Part shown: positions 49,450 to 59,316 of the stretch, piece after piece
How positions within the stretch are numbered: position 1 is the first letter of the stretch
How the letters are laid out: each line of letters opens with the position of its first letter
NCBI RefSeq assembly: GCF_903645285.1
Contig: NZ_CAHJXN010000003.1
Span: 102,001-166,000, forward strand
DNA: 64,000 nucleotides
Direction: 5' to 3'
From: Streptococcus thalassemiae
GTDB taxonomy: Bacteria; Bacillota; Bacilli; Lactobacillales; Streptococcaceae
Program-made: the position numbers and the translations under genes
The notes under the pieces: model-generated
What the model was told of the DNA's origin: nothing
Seen by the model: only the letters and a program-made list of their open reading frames with translations
Database searches by the model: none

Positions 49450-50160
49450 ATGCAAGCAACAAGCTTAGGACTATCATATATCGAAATTGTATTAAGAATT
49501 GTACTTTCATTAGTTATTGGTGGTGTAATTGGTTTAGAGAGAGGAAGTAAATCTCAACCAGCAGGTATTCGTACACATAGTATTGTTTGTCTGGCTGCAT
49601 GTTTAATTATGATGACTAATGAGTATGTATCTTATAAATTTGGTACAGGAGATCCTACACGCTTAGGTGCGCAGGTTATATCAGGTGTTGGTTTTCTTGG
49701 GGCTGGAACAATACTTATTACAGATAAAAAGAAAATAACTGGTTTAACAACTGCAGCCGGAATATGGGCTTCAGCTGGAATCGGTCTAGCTATTGGTGTT
49801 GGTTTTTATGAAGGAGCCATACTAGGAGCAATGTCTGTTTGGAGTGTTATAACTATGTTCCAACCTTTAAAAAAATATCTTCAAAGTCGTTCAAAGATAA
49901 TCGAATTGTATATCGTTGTTAGATCTACAGAGGCATATAATCGGGTACTAGTATACTGTGCTGAGAATGGCATTAGAATGACTGATTCTAGAACTGCATT
50001 TGGAGATGTTAATTCAGAAAGAATTGAATATTTTGATGTTCCAGACAAAAAAATCGCGTCATTTATTACTCTGGAATTATCAGGTAGATTTGAGCACCTT
50101 AAACTAATGGAAGAAATTGCTAATATTGTTGGTGTGATTTATGTTGAGGAAATCAGCTAA
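49450..50160 (+). CDS. MgtC/SapB-family membrane protein
   Basis: At 236 residues it has an N-terminal helix bundle with GGVIGLERGSKSQPAGIRTH (18-37), the MgtC/SapB signature, and a C-terminal ACT-like domain. MgtC proteins affect magnesium limitation survival and, in Salmonella, ATP synthase and phosphate uptake. Lying in an operon with a phosphorylated-substrate transporter, a link to phosphate balance is possible. It ends at a terminator. Confidence 0.85.
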   Translation: MQATSLGLSYIEIVLRIVLSLVIGGVIGLERGSKSQPAGIRTHSIVCLAACLIMMTNEYVSYKFGTGDPTRLGAQVISGVGFLGAGTILITDKKKITGLTTAAGIWASAGIGLAIGVGFYEGAILGAMSVWSVITMFQPLKKYLQSRSKIIELYIVVRSTEAYNRVLVYCAENGIRMTDSRTAFGDVNSERIEYFDVPDKKIASFITLELSGRFEHLKLMEEIANIVGVIYVEEIS

Positions 50161-50169
50161 TCTAGGGAT

Positions 50170-50212
50170 AAACAAAGGGACGGATTATTCTAGTCCTTTT
50201 GTTTTCTTTAAA
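50170..50212 (+). terminator. Terminator after the MgtC-like gene
   Basis: ACAAAGGGAC pairs with GTCCTTTTGT around a 10-base loop, followed by TTTCTTT. It separates the transporter operon from the MITE and the LacI gene. Confidence 0.8.
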
Positions 50213-50227
50213 TAATAAGAAATATAA

Positions 50228-50326
50228 GGGCACATCTAAAAACTCAATTTCAATACTTTTAAACATTGATGTATCAACGTTTTCTGAGCAATAAAAATAG
50301 AAAATCGGTAGTTTTTAGAGGTGTCC
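50228..50326. mobile_element. 99-bp MITE with 17-bp terminal inverted repeats
   Basis: The ends GGGCACATCTAAAAACT and AGTTTTTAGAGGTGTCC are inverted repeats with two mismatches in 17. ATAA flanks both sides (50224-50227 and 50327-50330) as a possible target duplication. The interior encodes nothing. The termini resemble those I associate with IS5-family streptococcal elements such as IS1381, but the parent was not identified. Confidence 0.75.
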
Positions 50327-50722
50327 ATAATAATTTTTGAAGAAAAGGATCTAACTAATTTGAGAGTATATAAAGTGGATTTTGATGCAGGAAAAATAAC
50401 TTATTTTGATGACTATAATCTCATACAGGTATACCACTTCCATTCATTTTATGATGTTTGTGAGATGGTGTTCGCTTGTCATTTACCATTTGAAGAAATG
50501 CTTAGAAATGTTATTGTTAAGGAGAAAGCTGTTCCCATATTAGAGTGTTATATTGAACAGATAATGAATACATTTCTAAATACAGAAGGATTTACTGAAA
50601 ATGATTCCTTGGAATTTTCAGGTAGTGTATTTTCTTATACGGTGATTTGTAATGCAGTTTACAAAATAGTACAAAACAGTGAATTGAATTGTAAAATTTA
50701 TGTTACTAGTACTGAAAGTTAA
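50321..50722 (+). CDS. Hypothetical protein starting within a MITE end
   Basis: A 133-residue acidic protein with no recognised domain. It is rich in aromatic residues (YHFHSFYDVCEMVF) and contains three cysteines in its second half. The only start with a Shine-Dalgarno-like sequence (AGAGG) is the GTG at 50321, which is part of the MITE's right inverted repeat. The original N-terminus may therefore have been replaced. It lies just upstream of the LacI regulator gene, same strand. Confidence 0.5.
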   Translation: MSIIIFEEKDLTNLRVYKVDFDAGKITYFDDYNLIQVYHFHSFYDVCEMVFACHLPFEEMLRNVIVKEKAVPILECYIEQIMNTFLNTEGFTENDSLEFSGSVFSYTVICNAVYKIVQNSELNCKIYVTSTES

Positions 50723-50846
50723 TGTAGATTTAGTGAAGTATTTCCTCCAGATGTAAACTAGATTAAAAGATTAGAATGTAATTTTCTTGTTAAAATAATT
50801 TAAATATTGTATAGTTATAGTGAAGGTTTATGACAGGAGTATTTTA

Positions 50847-51842
50847 ATGGAAAAAGGGAAAAAGGTAACGATATATGATATTGCACGTTTGTCTGGTTTT
50901 TCTCCAAAGACAGTTTCACGTGTAATAAATGGAGGGAATAGAGTAAAACCTGAGACTTATAATGCCATAAAAAAAGTCATCGATGAGTTATCCTATATTC
51001 CAAATGCCTATGCTCAGAATTTAACGAAGAAAGAAACCACGAATATTTTAATATCTGTGAAGAAGATTGATTCTTTTCCTTTAATCTGGTTTCAAACACT
51101 TTTAGATAAAGTTTTACAAACTTGTAGACAATTTGGAGTAAATGCTATTGTTGAATATTTTGGAGAGGAAGATTCGATTAGTAATTCAATTATTTCAAGT
51201 ATTGGTAGCCTTGTAGATGGAGTGATTGTCTTTTATGAGGGGGAGAATGATATTCGAATCCAATATTTAAAGAAAAATAATATGCCTTTCATTGTCTTTG
51301 GAGAGTCTCAAACACCTGGAGTAGTTTACGTATCTAACAATAACTTTCAAGCTACTTATGATATGATGAAAGTAGTTTTGGAAAAGAATTTTAAAGATAT
51401 GTGGTTACTTATGGGAGGTGAGTCTTATGTAAATAAGGATCGAGAGAGAGGAGTGAGAACTTTTTTAAAGGATAATAATTATTCTATGGATTTGAAGGTA
51501 GTTTATGGTTTAACTACAATAGAGTCAGTTTATTCCTTTGCTGTGAATGATTTGTCTTTTGGAAATTATCCAGATATTATATTTGTTTCAGGCGATGAAA
51601 AAGTTCAGGGACTAATTCGTGCGTGTTACGAAAAAGGAATAGCGATTCCGGATAATATATCCGTTGTTGGATTTGATAATATTCCAATTTCACAGTATTA
51701 CACTCCTGCTTTATCTACAATTTCTCCTAATTATGTTAAATTAGCTCAAGAAATGATTGAAGGGGTATTAGCAATTATAAAGGGGGAAAGTGTCACATCT
51801 GTTGAAGTTTCTACTAAACTTGTTAGGAGACAGAGTTTCTAG
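50847..51842 (+). CDS. LacI-family transcriptional regulator
   Basis: At about 331 residues it has the LacI HTH (VTIYDIARLSGFSPKTVSRV, residues 7-26) with the hinge region, then a periplasmic-binding-like effector domain (FIVFGESQTPGVVYVSNNN; SVVGFDNIPISQYYTPALST). The start is ATG 50847, 7 bases from AGGAG. A GTG at 50820 is less likely. It closes the AT-rich block and is the best candidate for binding the TGACA(C/G)CGGTGTCA operators before pfbA and the 2H esterase gene. Confidence 0.87.
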   Translation: MEKGKKVTIYDIARLSGFSPKTVSRVINGGNRVKPETYNAIKKVIDELSYIPNAYAQNLTKKETTNILISVKKIDSFPLIWFQTLLDKVLQTCRQFGVNAIVEYFGEEDSISNSIISSIGSLVDGVIVFYEGENDIRIQYLKKNNMPFIVFGESQTPGVVYVSNNNFQATYDMMKVVLEKNFKDMWLLMGGESYVNKDRERGVRTFLKDNNYSMDLKVVYGLTTIESVYSFAVNDLSFGNYPDIIFVSGDEKVQGLIRACYEKGIAIPDNISVVGFDNIPISQYYTPALSTISPNYVKLAQEMIEGVLAIIKGESVTSVEVSTKLVRRQSF

Positions 51843-51928
51843 TATTGTTTAATTCTTGAAAATCCTAATGGAAAAGATGGAGTGTTCTAAAGTAAGTTCT
51901 GTTTAGCATCTATTCAGTTTCTATTGAG

Positions 51929-52059
51929 TTGGATCCAATTTCTAACAAGTGGGACATTTTCACGTTCGATTTACTAAAGACATTATCACATTCGAATCAC
52001 ACATCTTTCAAAAAAATCGTAAAAAAGTCTTGACAAAGAAAAAACAAAGTATTAAAATA
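51929..52059 (+). promoter_or_regulatory. trpB-2 promoter region with direct repeats
   Basis: TTGACA (52031-52036) and TAAAAT (52054-52059) are 17 bases apart. Upstream is a direct repeat of 26-base period (GACATTTTCACGTTCGATT at 51953, GACATTATCACATTCGAAT at 51979) and a palindrome TTGGATCCAA (about 51930-51939). These could be regulator sites. The remainder of 51843-51928 shows nothing notable. Confidence 0.65.
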
Positions 52060-52084
52060 AATTCAACAAATCAGAAAAGTAACT

Positions 52085-52318
52085 ATTTTTGATCTTCAGG
52101 GAGCCTGTGGTGATTGTGAATAGGTGGTTGGAAGTAGTGAAAGTGGGCTGATTTTAAAAATGAATTTGAAACAATGAAAATTCGGTGCGCACACCTTACA
52201 GTGCAACTTGTTGTTAGACAAGGCAGAGATGTAAAGGGGATAGTCTCTTTATAATTGAGGTGGCACCGCGTTACCAACGCCCTCACATGGAAGTATATTC
52301 TGTGTGTGGGCTTTTTTC
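52085..52318 (+). ncRNA. T-box leader of the second trpB gene
   Basis: The T-box sequence ATTGAGGTGGCACCGCG ends at 52270, followed by the terminator GCCCTCACA/TGTGTGGGC with TTTTTT (52279-52317). Upstream are a Stem I-like region (AGGGAGCCTGTGGTGATTGTGA) and the conserved spacing. T-box RNAs sense uncharged tRNA. The gene predicts tRNA-Trp. I could not fix the specifier codon by eye. Confidence 0.9.
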
Positions 52319-52353
52319 ATATCTTGAAATCAATACTGAAAGAGGAAAATTTT

Positions 52354-53532
52354 ATGACAACTAAAGGTTATTTTGGACAATTTGGTGGTAGTTTCGTACC
52401 GGAGCCGATTCAGGCTTTGTTGGATGAGTTGGAAGTGACATTTGAAAAGTACAAAGATGATCCAGAGTTTTTGGCAGAATTTCGTCATTATTTGAAGGAC
52501 TACTCAGGTCGCGAAACACCGCTCTATTTTGCGGAAAGTTTGACAGATCACTTAGGTGGCGCTAAGATTTATCTCAAGCGCGAAGACCTGAACCACCTTG
52601 GTTCTCACAAGCTCAACAACGTTTTAGGACAAATTCTTCTTGCTAAACGCATGGGCAAAAAACGAGTAATCGCAGAAACAGGAGCTGGTCAGCACGGTGT
52701 TGCGACAGCAGCGGCTGCAGCCAAGTTTGGTATGGCCTGTGATGTCTACATGGGGGCAGAGGATGTGGAGCGTCAACGTCTCAATGTTTTCCGTATGGAG
52801 ATGATGGGAGCAACTGTTCATGCAGTTGAAACGGGAACACGAACTCTTAAGGATGCGGTTGATGCAGCCTTTGGAGCATGGATGAATGATCTTGAAGCCT
52901 TTTATGTTCTGGGATCTGCTGTGGGACCTCACCCATATCCAACCATTGTTCATGAGTTCCAAAAGGTCATCAGTGAAGAATCTCGCCGTCAAATCTTAGA
53001 AAAAGAAGGTCGTTTACCAGACTACGTTATTGCTTGTGTAGGTGGTGGTTCCAATGCCATTGGTGCTTTTTCTCAGTATGTGGCTGATGAAGAAGTTAAA
53101 TTGGTTGGGGTTGAAGCTGCTGGTCACGGACTTGATACAGACAAGCACGCAGCTACTATGACAAAAGGTAGTATCGGAATTGTCGACGGCATGAAGACTT
53201 ATGCAGTCTTTAAGGAAGATGGAGAGCTAGCTCCAGTTTACTCTATCTCAGCTGGATTGGACTATCCAGGGGTTGGCCCAGAACACGCCTATTTTAAAGA
53301 TTCAGGTCGCGTGGAATATGTGGCTGCGACGGATGAAGAAGCTGTTCAAGCTCTCCTCCTTCTCAGCAAGACAGAAGGAATTATCCCAGCGATTGAAAGT
53401 TCGCATGCTATCGCAGAAGCAGTTAAACGTGCACCGAAACTAAGTAAAGACGACATTATCATCATCAATGTCTCCGGTCGTGGAGACAAGGACGTAGCTG
53501 CGATTGCGGACTACCTAGAAGCTAAGAAATAA
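52354..53532 (+). CDS. trpB: Second tryptophan synthase beta subunit, stand-alone
   Basis: The 392-residue PLP enzyme keeps the beta-subunit catalytic features: HLGSHKLNN with the PLP lysine, AETGAGQHG with the catalytic Glu, the GGGSNA phosphate loop and SGRGDKD. It is a canonical TrpB-type protein, divergent from the operon copy at 58093, with no adjacent trpA. It could convert indole plus serine to tryptophan or share TrpA. The start is ATG 52354 with AGAGG upstream, behind its own T-box. Confidence 0.92.
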   Translation: MTTKGYFGQFGGSFVPEPIQALLDELEVTFEKYKDDPEFLAEFRHYLKDYSGRETPLYFAESLTDHLGGAKIYLKREDLNHLGSHKLNNVLGQILLAKRMGKKRVIAETGAGQHGVATAAAAAKFGMACDVYMGAEDVERQRLNVFRMEMMGATVHAVETGTRTLKDAVDAAFGAWMNDLEAFYVLGSAVGPHPYPTIVHEFQKVISEESRRQILEKEGRLPDYVIACVGGGSNAIGAFSQYVADEEVKLVGVEAAGHGLDTDKHAATMTKGSIGIVDGMKTYAVFKEDGELAPVYSISAGLDYPGVGPEHAYFKDSGRVEYVAATDEEAVQALLLLSKTEGIIPAIESSHAIAEAVKRAPKLSKDDIIIINVSGRGDKDVAAIADYLEAKK

Positions 53533-53547
53533 AAGATGGAAAAATTA

Positions 53548-53780
53548 CAGTCCTTTCTCTCACAGAGAGCTTGTGGTTGCTGGAAACAAGCAGAGAAAGC
53601 TGTAAAGTTGGGTCCATCTGAAACGAGAGAAGAAAACATAATTCTCAAGGGAGTGCCCTTTATAGCACAACCTGTTACAGGAGGTATCTGAGACAGGAAT
53701 GAGAGATAGGAGAAATCCTATAATTGAGGTGGCACCGCGAATTTCGTCCTCACGCAAGTTATTTTGCGTGGGGATTTTTC
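53548..53780 (+). ncRNA. T-box leader of the trp operon
   Basis: Stem I base CTTTCTCTC pairs with GAGAGAAG (about 53557-53634) and encloses CAGAGAGCTTGTGGTTGC. The T-box ATTGAGGTGGCACCGCG ends near 53739, followed by the terminator CCTCACGCAA/TTGCGTGGGG with TTTTT. No clear promoter is visible between trpB-2 and this leader, so the two T-boxes may act in series on one transcript. Confidence 0.92.
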
Positions 53781-53825
53781 ATACAGTCGCCACGGACTAG
53801 AAGTAGAACTGAAAGGGAAATTACA

Positions 53826-55187
53826 ATGGAACGAATCATTCATGGAGATGTCTTATCACCAATCTTGGCTTATATGCGCCTAAAGGGGCAACACAAGGTT
53901 ATCTTAGAGAGTATTCCGAGAGACAAGGAAACAGCTCGTTTTTCTATCTTAGCCTATAATCCAGTTTTTGAGATTAAGTTTGAAAATGGAGTCCTTTATC
54001 AAAATGGTCAAGTGATTGATCAGGATCCCTTGGATTTCCTTTATGAAGTGACTCATAAGAGACAGCACCATTCAGACCTCCCTTTTGGTGGTGGGGCAAT
54101 TGGCTTTGTGGGTTACGATATGATTTCGCTTTATGAAGAAATTGGTCAAATTCCGGAAGATACTATTGGAACGCCAGACATGCATTTCTTCGTCTATGAG
54201 AGTTACATGGTCTTTGACCACAAGAAGGAAAAAATCCATGTCATCGAGGATGCTCTTTATAGCGAGCGTAGTCAAGAAAACTTGGAAGAAGCCTTGAACC
54301 AAGTGCTTGAGGAATTACGTATTCCTGCTCCAAATGAATTTGAAGATTTGGATCTATCTCCGTTAGACTTCAAACCACATATCGCTCCTCAGAAGTTTGA
54401 GGAAATGGTGGAAACCGCTCGTGACTTGATTCGAAATGGTGATATGTTCCAATGCGTGCTCAGTCAGCGCTTCTCAGCAGAAGTTACTGGAAATCCATTT
54501 GACTTCTACAGAAATCTTCGCGTGACCAATCCATCTAATTACCTCTATTTCTATGACTTTGGGGATTATCAAATCATCGGAGCTAGTCCAGAAAGCTTGG
54601 TTTCTGTTAAAAATGGCATCGTGACAACCAATCCGATTGCAGGGACACGACCAAGAGGCGCTACGGATGAAGAAGACAAGGCTTTGGCGACAGACCTGCT
54701 TTCGGATGAGAAGGAAACAGCAGAGCATCGAATGTTAGTAGACTTGGGTCGTAATGATATTGGCCGCATCTCTGAAACGGCCAGTGTCCAAGTCACCAAG
54801 TATATGGAAGTGGAGCTCTTCCGTTATGTTATGCATTTGACCAGCGTGGTCAAGGGGCGTTTGCTTCCAGAACTCACTGCTATGGATGCCTTGAAAGCAA
54901 CACTTCCTGCTGGAACTGTTTCTGGAGCACCAAAAATTCGCGCGATGAGACGCATCTATGAACTGGAAACGGAAAAACGGGGCGTATACGCAGGAGCAAT
55001 CGGCTACTTGTCTGCGACGGGCGATATGGATTTTGCCATTGCCATCCGAACGATGATTCTCAAAAATCAAACAGCTTATGTGCAGGCTGGGGCAGGGATT
55101 GTCTACGACTCCATCGCCCAAAACGAATACCAAGAAACCATTAACAAAGCAAAATCTATGACTAGAATTGGAGAACTAAGACCATGA
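53826..55187 (+). CDS. trpE: Anthranilate synthase component I
   Basis: It makes anthranilate from chorismate with TrpG. The 453 residues include the chorismate-enzyme core GDMFQCVLSQRF, NPIAGTRPRGAT, DEKETAEHRMLVDLGRND (in part) and AGAGIVYDS. The ATG at 53826 follows the T-box leader. A longer frame starting upstream runs through the leader and is not coding. It overlaps trpG by 4 bases. Confidence 0.96.
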   Translation: MERIIHGDVLSPILAYMRLKGQHKVILESIPRDKETARFSILAYNPVFEIKFENGVLYQNGQVIDQDPLDFLYEVTHKRQHHSDLPFGGGAIGFVGYDMISLYEEIGQIPEDTIGTPDMHFFVYESYMVFDHKKEKIHVIEDALYSERSQENLEEALNQVLEELRIPAPNEFEDLDLSPLDFKPHIAPQKFEEMVETARDLIRNGDMFQCVLSQRFSAEVTGNPFDFYRNLRVTNPSNYLYFYDFGDYQIIGASPESLVSVKNGIVTTNPIAGTRPRGATDEEDKALATDLLSDEKETAEHRMLVDLGRNDIGRISETASVQVTKYMEVELFRYVMHLTSVVKGRLLPELTAMDALKATLPAGTVSGAPKIRAMRRIYELETEKRGVYAGAIGYLSATGDMDFAIAIRTMILKNQTAYVQAGAGIVYDSIAQNEYQETINKAKSMTRIGELRP

Positions 55188-55750
55188 TTTTATTGATTGA
55201 CAACTATGATTCTTTTACCTATAACTTGGCCCAATACATTGGGAATTTTGCAGAAGTTCAGGTTTTGAGAAATGATGATCCCAAGCTGTATGAAGAAGCT
55301 GAAAAGGCAGATGGTCTGGTTTTTTCTCCTGGACCTGGTTGGCCAGTTGATGCTGGAAAGATGGAAGACATGATTCGTGACTTTGCTGGCAAGAAACCGA
55401 TTCTTGGAATTTGTTTGGGTCACCAAGCCATTGCAGAAGTTTTTGGTGGTAAGCTAGGTTTGGCTCCCAAAGTCATGCATGGGAAACAGAGCAATATCAG
55501 TTTTGAAGCGCCATCTGTTTTGTATCAAGGCATTGAGGATGGACGTGCAGTCATGCGTTATCACAGTATTTTGATTGAAGAAATGCCAGAAGACTTTGAA
55601 GTGACAGCTCGTTCGACTGATGACCAAGCCATCATGGGAATTCAACACAAAAGCCTGCTGATTTATGGCTTCCAGTACCATCCAGAGAGTATCGGAACGC
55701 CAGATGGCTTGTCTTCTATTCGGAATTTTATCGAGAAGGTTGTAAAGTGA
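55184..55750 (+). CDS. trpG: Anthranilate synthase component II (glutamine amidotransferase)
   Basis: At 188 residues this is a class I amidotransferase supplying ammonia to Trp[11 protein letters not shown] (6-15), the GICLGHQAI nucleophile Cys, and the QYHPES His-Glu pair are present. It is not fused to TrpD. trpD follows after 10 bases. Confidence 0.96.
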   Translation: MILLIDNYDSFTYNLAQYIGNFAEVQVLRNDDPKLYEEAEKADGLVFSPGPGWPVDAGKMEDMIRDFAGKKPILGICLGHQAIAEVFGGKLGLAPKVMHGKQSNISFEAPSVLYQGIEDGRAVMRYHSILIEEMPEDFEVTARSTDDQAIMGIQHKSLLIYGFQYHPESIGTPDGLSSIRNFIEKVVK

Positions 55751-55760
55751 GGAAACTAGG

Positions 55761-56765
55761 ATGAAAGAGATTATTGAAAAACTAGCAAAATTTGAAAATT
55801 TATCAGGTGTGGAAATGACGGATGTCATTGAGCGTATCGTAACTGGGCGTGTAACGGAAGCGCAAATTGCTTCTCTCCTTTTGGCTCTTAAGATGAAGGG
55901 GGAAACACCTGAAGAACGCACAGCCATTGCCCAAGTCATGAGAGGGCATGCCCAACACATTCCAACTGAAATTCATGATGCCATGGACAACTGTGGTACA
56001 GGTGGGGACAAGTCTTTCAGCTTTAACATCTCCACAACTGCAGCTTTTGTCTTGGCTGGTGGCGGTGTTCACATGGCAAAACATGGTAATCGCTCGATTT
56101 CTTCTAAATCTGGTTCTGCAGATGTCCTCGAAGCCTTGGGCATCAATCTTGACCTCAAACCAGCTGAACTAGGTAAGGTCTTTGATAAAACTGGAATCGT
56201 CTTTCTCTTCGCTAAAAATATGCACCCAGCAATGAAATACATCATGCCAGCTCGTTTGGAACTAGGAATTCCAACAATCATGAACTTGACTGGTCCCCTG
56301 ATTCATCCAATGGCCTTGGAAACACAGCTTCTTGGAATTAGTCGTCCAGAATTGCTAGAAAGTACAGCTCAGGTTTTGAAAAATATGGGTCGTAAACGTG
56401 CTATCGTGGTTGCTGGGCCAGAAGGATTGGATGAAGCTGGTTTGAATGGAACAACCAAGATTGCACTTCTTGAAAATGGCGAAATCACCTTGTCAAGCTT
56501 TATTCCAGAAGATTTGGGGATGGAGCGCTACGCTATCGAAGATATTCGTGGAGGGAATGCTCAGGAAAATGCAGAAATTTTGCTTAGCGTTCTGAAAAAC
56601 GAAGCAAGTCCATTCTTGGAAACGACAGTCTTGAATGCTGGTCTTGGTTTCTATGCTAATGGTAAGGTAGATAATATCAAGGATGGAGTTGCCTTAGCTC
56701 GTCAAGTGATTGCTAGTGGCAAGGCCCTTGAAAAACTCAGACTGTTACAGGAGTACCAAAAATGA
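55761..56765 (+). CDS. trpD: Anthranilate phosphoribosyltransferase
   Basis: The 334-residue enzyme attaches phosphoribose to anthranilate. The PRPP-binding CGTGGD (about 76-81) and [21 protein letters not shown] stretch (in part) are intact. It overlaps trpC by 4 bases. Confidence 0.96.
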   Translation: MKEIIEKLAKFENLSGVEMTDVIERIVTGRVTEAQIASLLLALKMKGETPEERTAIAQVMRGHAQHIPTEIHDAMDNCGTGGDKSFSFNISTTAAFVLAGGGVHMAKHGNRSISSKSGSADVLEALGINLDLKPAELGKVFDKTGIVFLFAKNMHPAMKYIMPARLELGIPTIMNLTGPLIHPMALETQLLGISRPELLESTAQVLKNMGRKRAIVVAGPEGLDEAGLNGTTKIALLENGEITLSSFIPEDLGMERYAIEDIRGGNAQENAEILLSVLKNEASPFLETTVLNAGLGFYANGKVDNIKDGVALARQVIASGKALEKLRLLQEYQK

Positions 56766-57529
56766 GTCAGGAATTTTTAGCACGAATTTTGGAGCAGAAG
56801 GCGCGTGAGGTCGAGCAGATGGAGCTGGAGGAAATCCAGCCCTTGCGTCAGACCTATCGCTTGGCTGACTATCTAAAACAACACCAAGACCGTCTACAGG
56901 TAATCGCTGAGGTCAAGAAAGCTAGCCCTAGTCTGGGAGATATCAATCTTGATGTGGATATTGTGCAACAGGCCCAGACTTATGAAGAAAACGGAGCAGT
57001 GATGATTTCTGTTCTGACAGATGAAGTTTTCTTTAAAGGACATTTGGATTATCTGCGAGAGATTTCCAGTCAGGTACAGATTCCGACGCTTAACAAGGAC
57101 TTTATTATCGATGAAAAGCAAATCATCCGCGCTCGTAATGCAGGTGCAACAGTCATCCTGCTCATTGTGGCCGCCTTGTCAGAAGAACGCCTCAAGGAAC
57201 TTTATGACTATGCGACAGAGCTTGGTCTGGAAGTCTTGGTGGAGACTCACAATCTAACTGAACTAGAAGTGGCTCACAGACTTGGTGCTCAGATTATTGG
57301 GGTTAATAACCGCAATTTGACCACCTTTGAAGTTGACTTGCAGACCAGTGTAGATTTGGCTAAACATTTTAAAGATGATTGCTTGTACATTTCTGAATCT
57401 GCTATTTTCACAGGGCAGGATGCGGAACGAGTAGCACCATACTTTAATGGAATTTTAGTTGGGACAGCTCTTATGCAGGCAGAAGATGTAGCCCAGAGAA
57501 TCAAGGAGTTGCAGATTGACAAAGGTTAA
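56762..57529 (+). CDS. trpC: Indole-3-glycerol phosphate synthase
   Basis: A TIM-barrel enzyme of 255 residues closing the indole ring. [12 protein letters not shown] contains the catalytic Lys and Ser, LNKDFIID and GVNNRNL are conserved, and SESAI lies near the end. It overlaps trpF by 14 bases. Confidence 0.96.
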   Translation: MSQEFLARILEQKAREVEQMELEEIQPLRQTYRLADYLKQHQDRLQVIAEVKKASPSLGDINLDVDIVQQAQTYEENGAVMISVLTDEVFFKGHLDYLREISSQVQIPTLNKDFIIDEKQIIRARNAGATVILLIVAALSEERLKELYDYATELGLEVLVETHNLTELEVAHRLGAQIIGVNNRNLTTFEVDLQTSVDLAKHFKDDCLYISESAIFTGQDAERVAPYFNGILVGTALMQAEDVAQRIKELQIDKG

Positions 57530-58115
57530 GATTTGCGGACTATCGACCAAAGAAGCGGTAGAAACAGCCGTGTCAGCAGGAGCAGACTATATCGGTTTTG
57601 TCTTCGCACCTAGTAAAAGACAGGTGACTTTGGAAGAGGCTGCTGAGCTGGCAAAACTTATTCCTGCCGATGTCAAAAAGGTTGGTGTATTTGTTTCACC
57701 AAGTCGGGCTCAACTGCTAGAAGTCATTGAAAAAGTTGGCTTGGACTTGGTTCAAGTTCACGGTCAGGTGGCAGATGATTTGTTTGAGAATTTGCCTTGT
57801 GCCAGTATTCAGGCTGTGCAGGTGGATGGAGAGGGTCATGTGCCCAATTCTCAGGCAGACTATCTACTCTTTGATGCCCCTGTGGCTGGGAGTGGCCAGA
57901 CCTTTGACTGGGCTCAACTGGATACGACGGGACTAGCACAGCCCTTCTTTATTGCAGGTGGGCTTAAGGAAGACAATGTAGTAAAAGCAATTCAACACTT
58001 TACTCCCTATGCAGTAGATGTATCGAGCGGAGTGGAGACAGATGGACAAAAAGATCATGAAAAGATTAGAAGATTTATAGAGAGGGTAAAGAATGGCATA
58101 TCAAGAACCAAATAA
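57516..58115 (+). CDS. trpF: Phosphoribosylanthranilate isomerase
   Basis: A 199-residue TIM barrel. The catalytic Cys is in KICGLS (5-10) and the Asp in VDVSSGVE. The start is a TTG at 57516 inside the end of trpC, with AAGGAG at 57504-57509. This rare start and the overlap imply translational coupling. It overlaps trpB by 23 bases. Confidence 0.93.
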   Translation: MTKVKICGLSTKEAVETAVSAGADYIGFVFAPSKRQVTLEEAAELAKLIPADVKKVGVFVSPSRAQLLEVIEKVGLDLVQVHGQVADDLFENLPCASIQAVQVDGEGHVPNSQADYLLFDAPVAGSGQTFDWAQLDTTGLAQPFFIAGGLKEDNVVKAIQHFTPYAVDVSSGVETDGQKDHEKIRRFIERVKNGISRTK

Positions 58116-59316
58116 AGATGGATTTTACGGAAAATTCGGTGGACGTTTCGTCCCAGAAACATTGATGACAGCAGTTTTGGAGTTGGAGAAGGCTTATCGT
58201 GAAAGTCAGGCAGACCCAAGTTTCCAAGAGGAATTAAACCAACTCTTACGTCAGTATGTGGGACGTGAAACTCCCCTTTACTACGCAAAAAACTTGACCC
58301 AGCATATTGGCGGAGCCAAGATTTATCTCAAACGTGAAGACCTTAACCATACAGGGGCCCACAAGATTAACAATGCCTTGGGACAAGTTCTTCTGGCTAA
58401 ACGCATGGGTAAAAAGAAAATTATCGCTGAAACAGGTGCTGGTCAGCACGGTGTGGCAACTGCAACTGCTGCAGCCCTCTTTAACATGGAATGTACCATC
58501 TATATGGGTGAGGAAGATGTTAAACGCCAAGCCCTCAATGTCTTCCGAATGGAGCTTTTGGGAGCTAAGGTTGAGGCAGTGACAGACGGTTCGCGCGTGC
58601 TCAAGGATGCGGTCAATGCAGCCCTTCGTTCATGGGTAGCTAATATCGATGATACCCACTATATTCTTGGTTCTGCCTTGGGGCCTCATCCATTTCCAGA
58701 AATTGTTCGTGACTTCCAAAGTGTCATTGGTCGAGAGGCTAAACAACAGTACCGTGACTTGACAGGTCAAGATCTGCCAGATGCCCTAGTAGCCTGTGTT
58801 GGTGGTGGTTCTAATGCCATCGGTCTCTTCCATCCCTTTGTAGAAGATGAGTCTGTAGCTATGTATGGAGCTGAAGCGGCTGGACTTGGTGTAGACACAG
58901 AGCACCACGCAGCTACCTTGACCAAGGGGCGTCCTGGTGTTCTTCACGGTTCTCTCATGGATGTACTCCAAGATGCTCATGGTCAAATTCTTGAAGCCTT
59001 CTCTATCTCAGCAGGATTGGACTATCCTGGTATCGGTCCAGAACATTCTCACTACCACGATATCAAACGTGCCAGCTATGTCCCTGTGACAGACAAAGAA
59101 GCCTTGGAAGGATTCCAACTCTTGTCTCGTGTGGAAGGGATTATCCCAGCCTTAGAATCTAGCCATGCTATCGCCTTTGCAGTGAAATTGGCCAAAGAAC
59201 TTGGACCAGACAAATCCATGATAGTCTGTCTATCAGGTCGTGGGGACAAGGATGTGGTCCAAGTCAAGGACCGCTTGGAATCAGATGCAGCAAAGAAGGG
59301 AGAAGCTCATGCCTAA
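58093..59316 (+). CDS. trpB: Tryptophan synthase beta subunit (operon copy)
   Basis: The 407-residue PLP enzyme has HTGAHKINN (PLP lysine), AETGAGQHG, the GGGSNAIG phosphate loop and SGRGDKD. It forms the alpha2beta2 complex with TrpA, encoded immediately downstream with an 8-base overlap. It differs at many positions from the stand-alone copy at 52354. Confidence 0.97.
   Translation: MAYQEPNKDGFYGKFGGRFVPETLMTAVLELEKAYRESQADPSFQEELNQLLRQYVGRETPLYYAKNLTQHIGGAKIYLKREDLNHTGAHKINNALGQVLLAKRMGKKKIIAETGAGQHGVATATAAALFNMECTIYMGEEDVKRQALNVFRMELLGAKVEAVTDGSRVLKDAVNAALRSWVANIDDTHYILGSALGPHPFPEIVRDFQSVIGREAKQQYRDLTGQDLPDALVACVGGGSNAIGLFHPFVEDESVAMYGAEAAGLGVDTEHHAATLTKGRPGVLHGSLMDVLQDAHGQILEAFSISAGLDYPGIGPEHSHYHDIKRASYVPVTDKEALEGFQLLSRVEGIIPALESSHAIAFAVKLAKELGPDKSMIVCLSGRGDKDVVQVKDRLESDAAKKGEAHA

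Noticed and set aside
52255..52353. N-terminal extension of the second TrpB
   Set aside because: The extension translates the T-box and terminator. The ATG at 52354 has its own ribosome-binding site and matches TrpB N-termini.
53724..53825. N-terminal extension of TrpE
   Set aside because: It reads through the T-box and terminator of the leader. The proper start is 53826.
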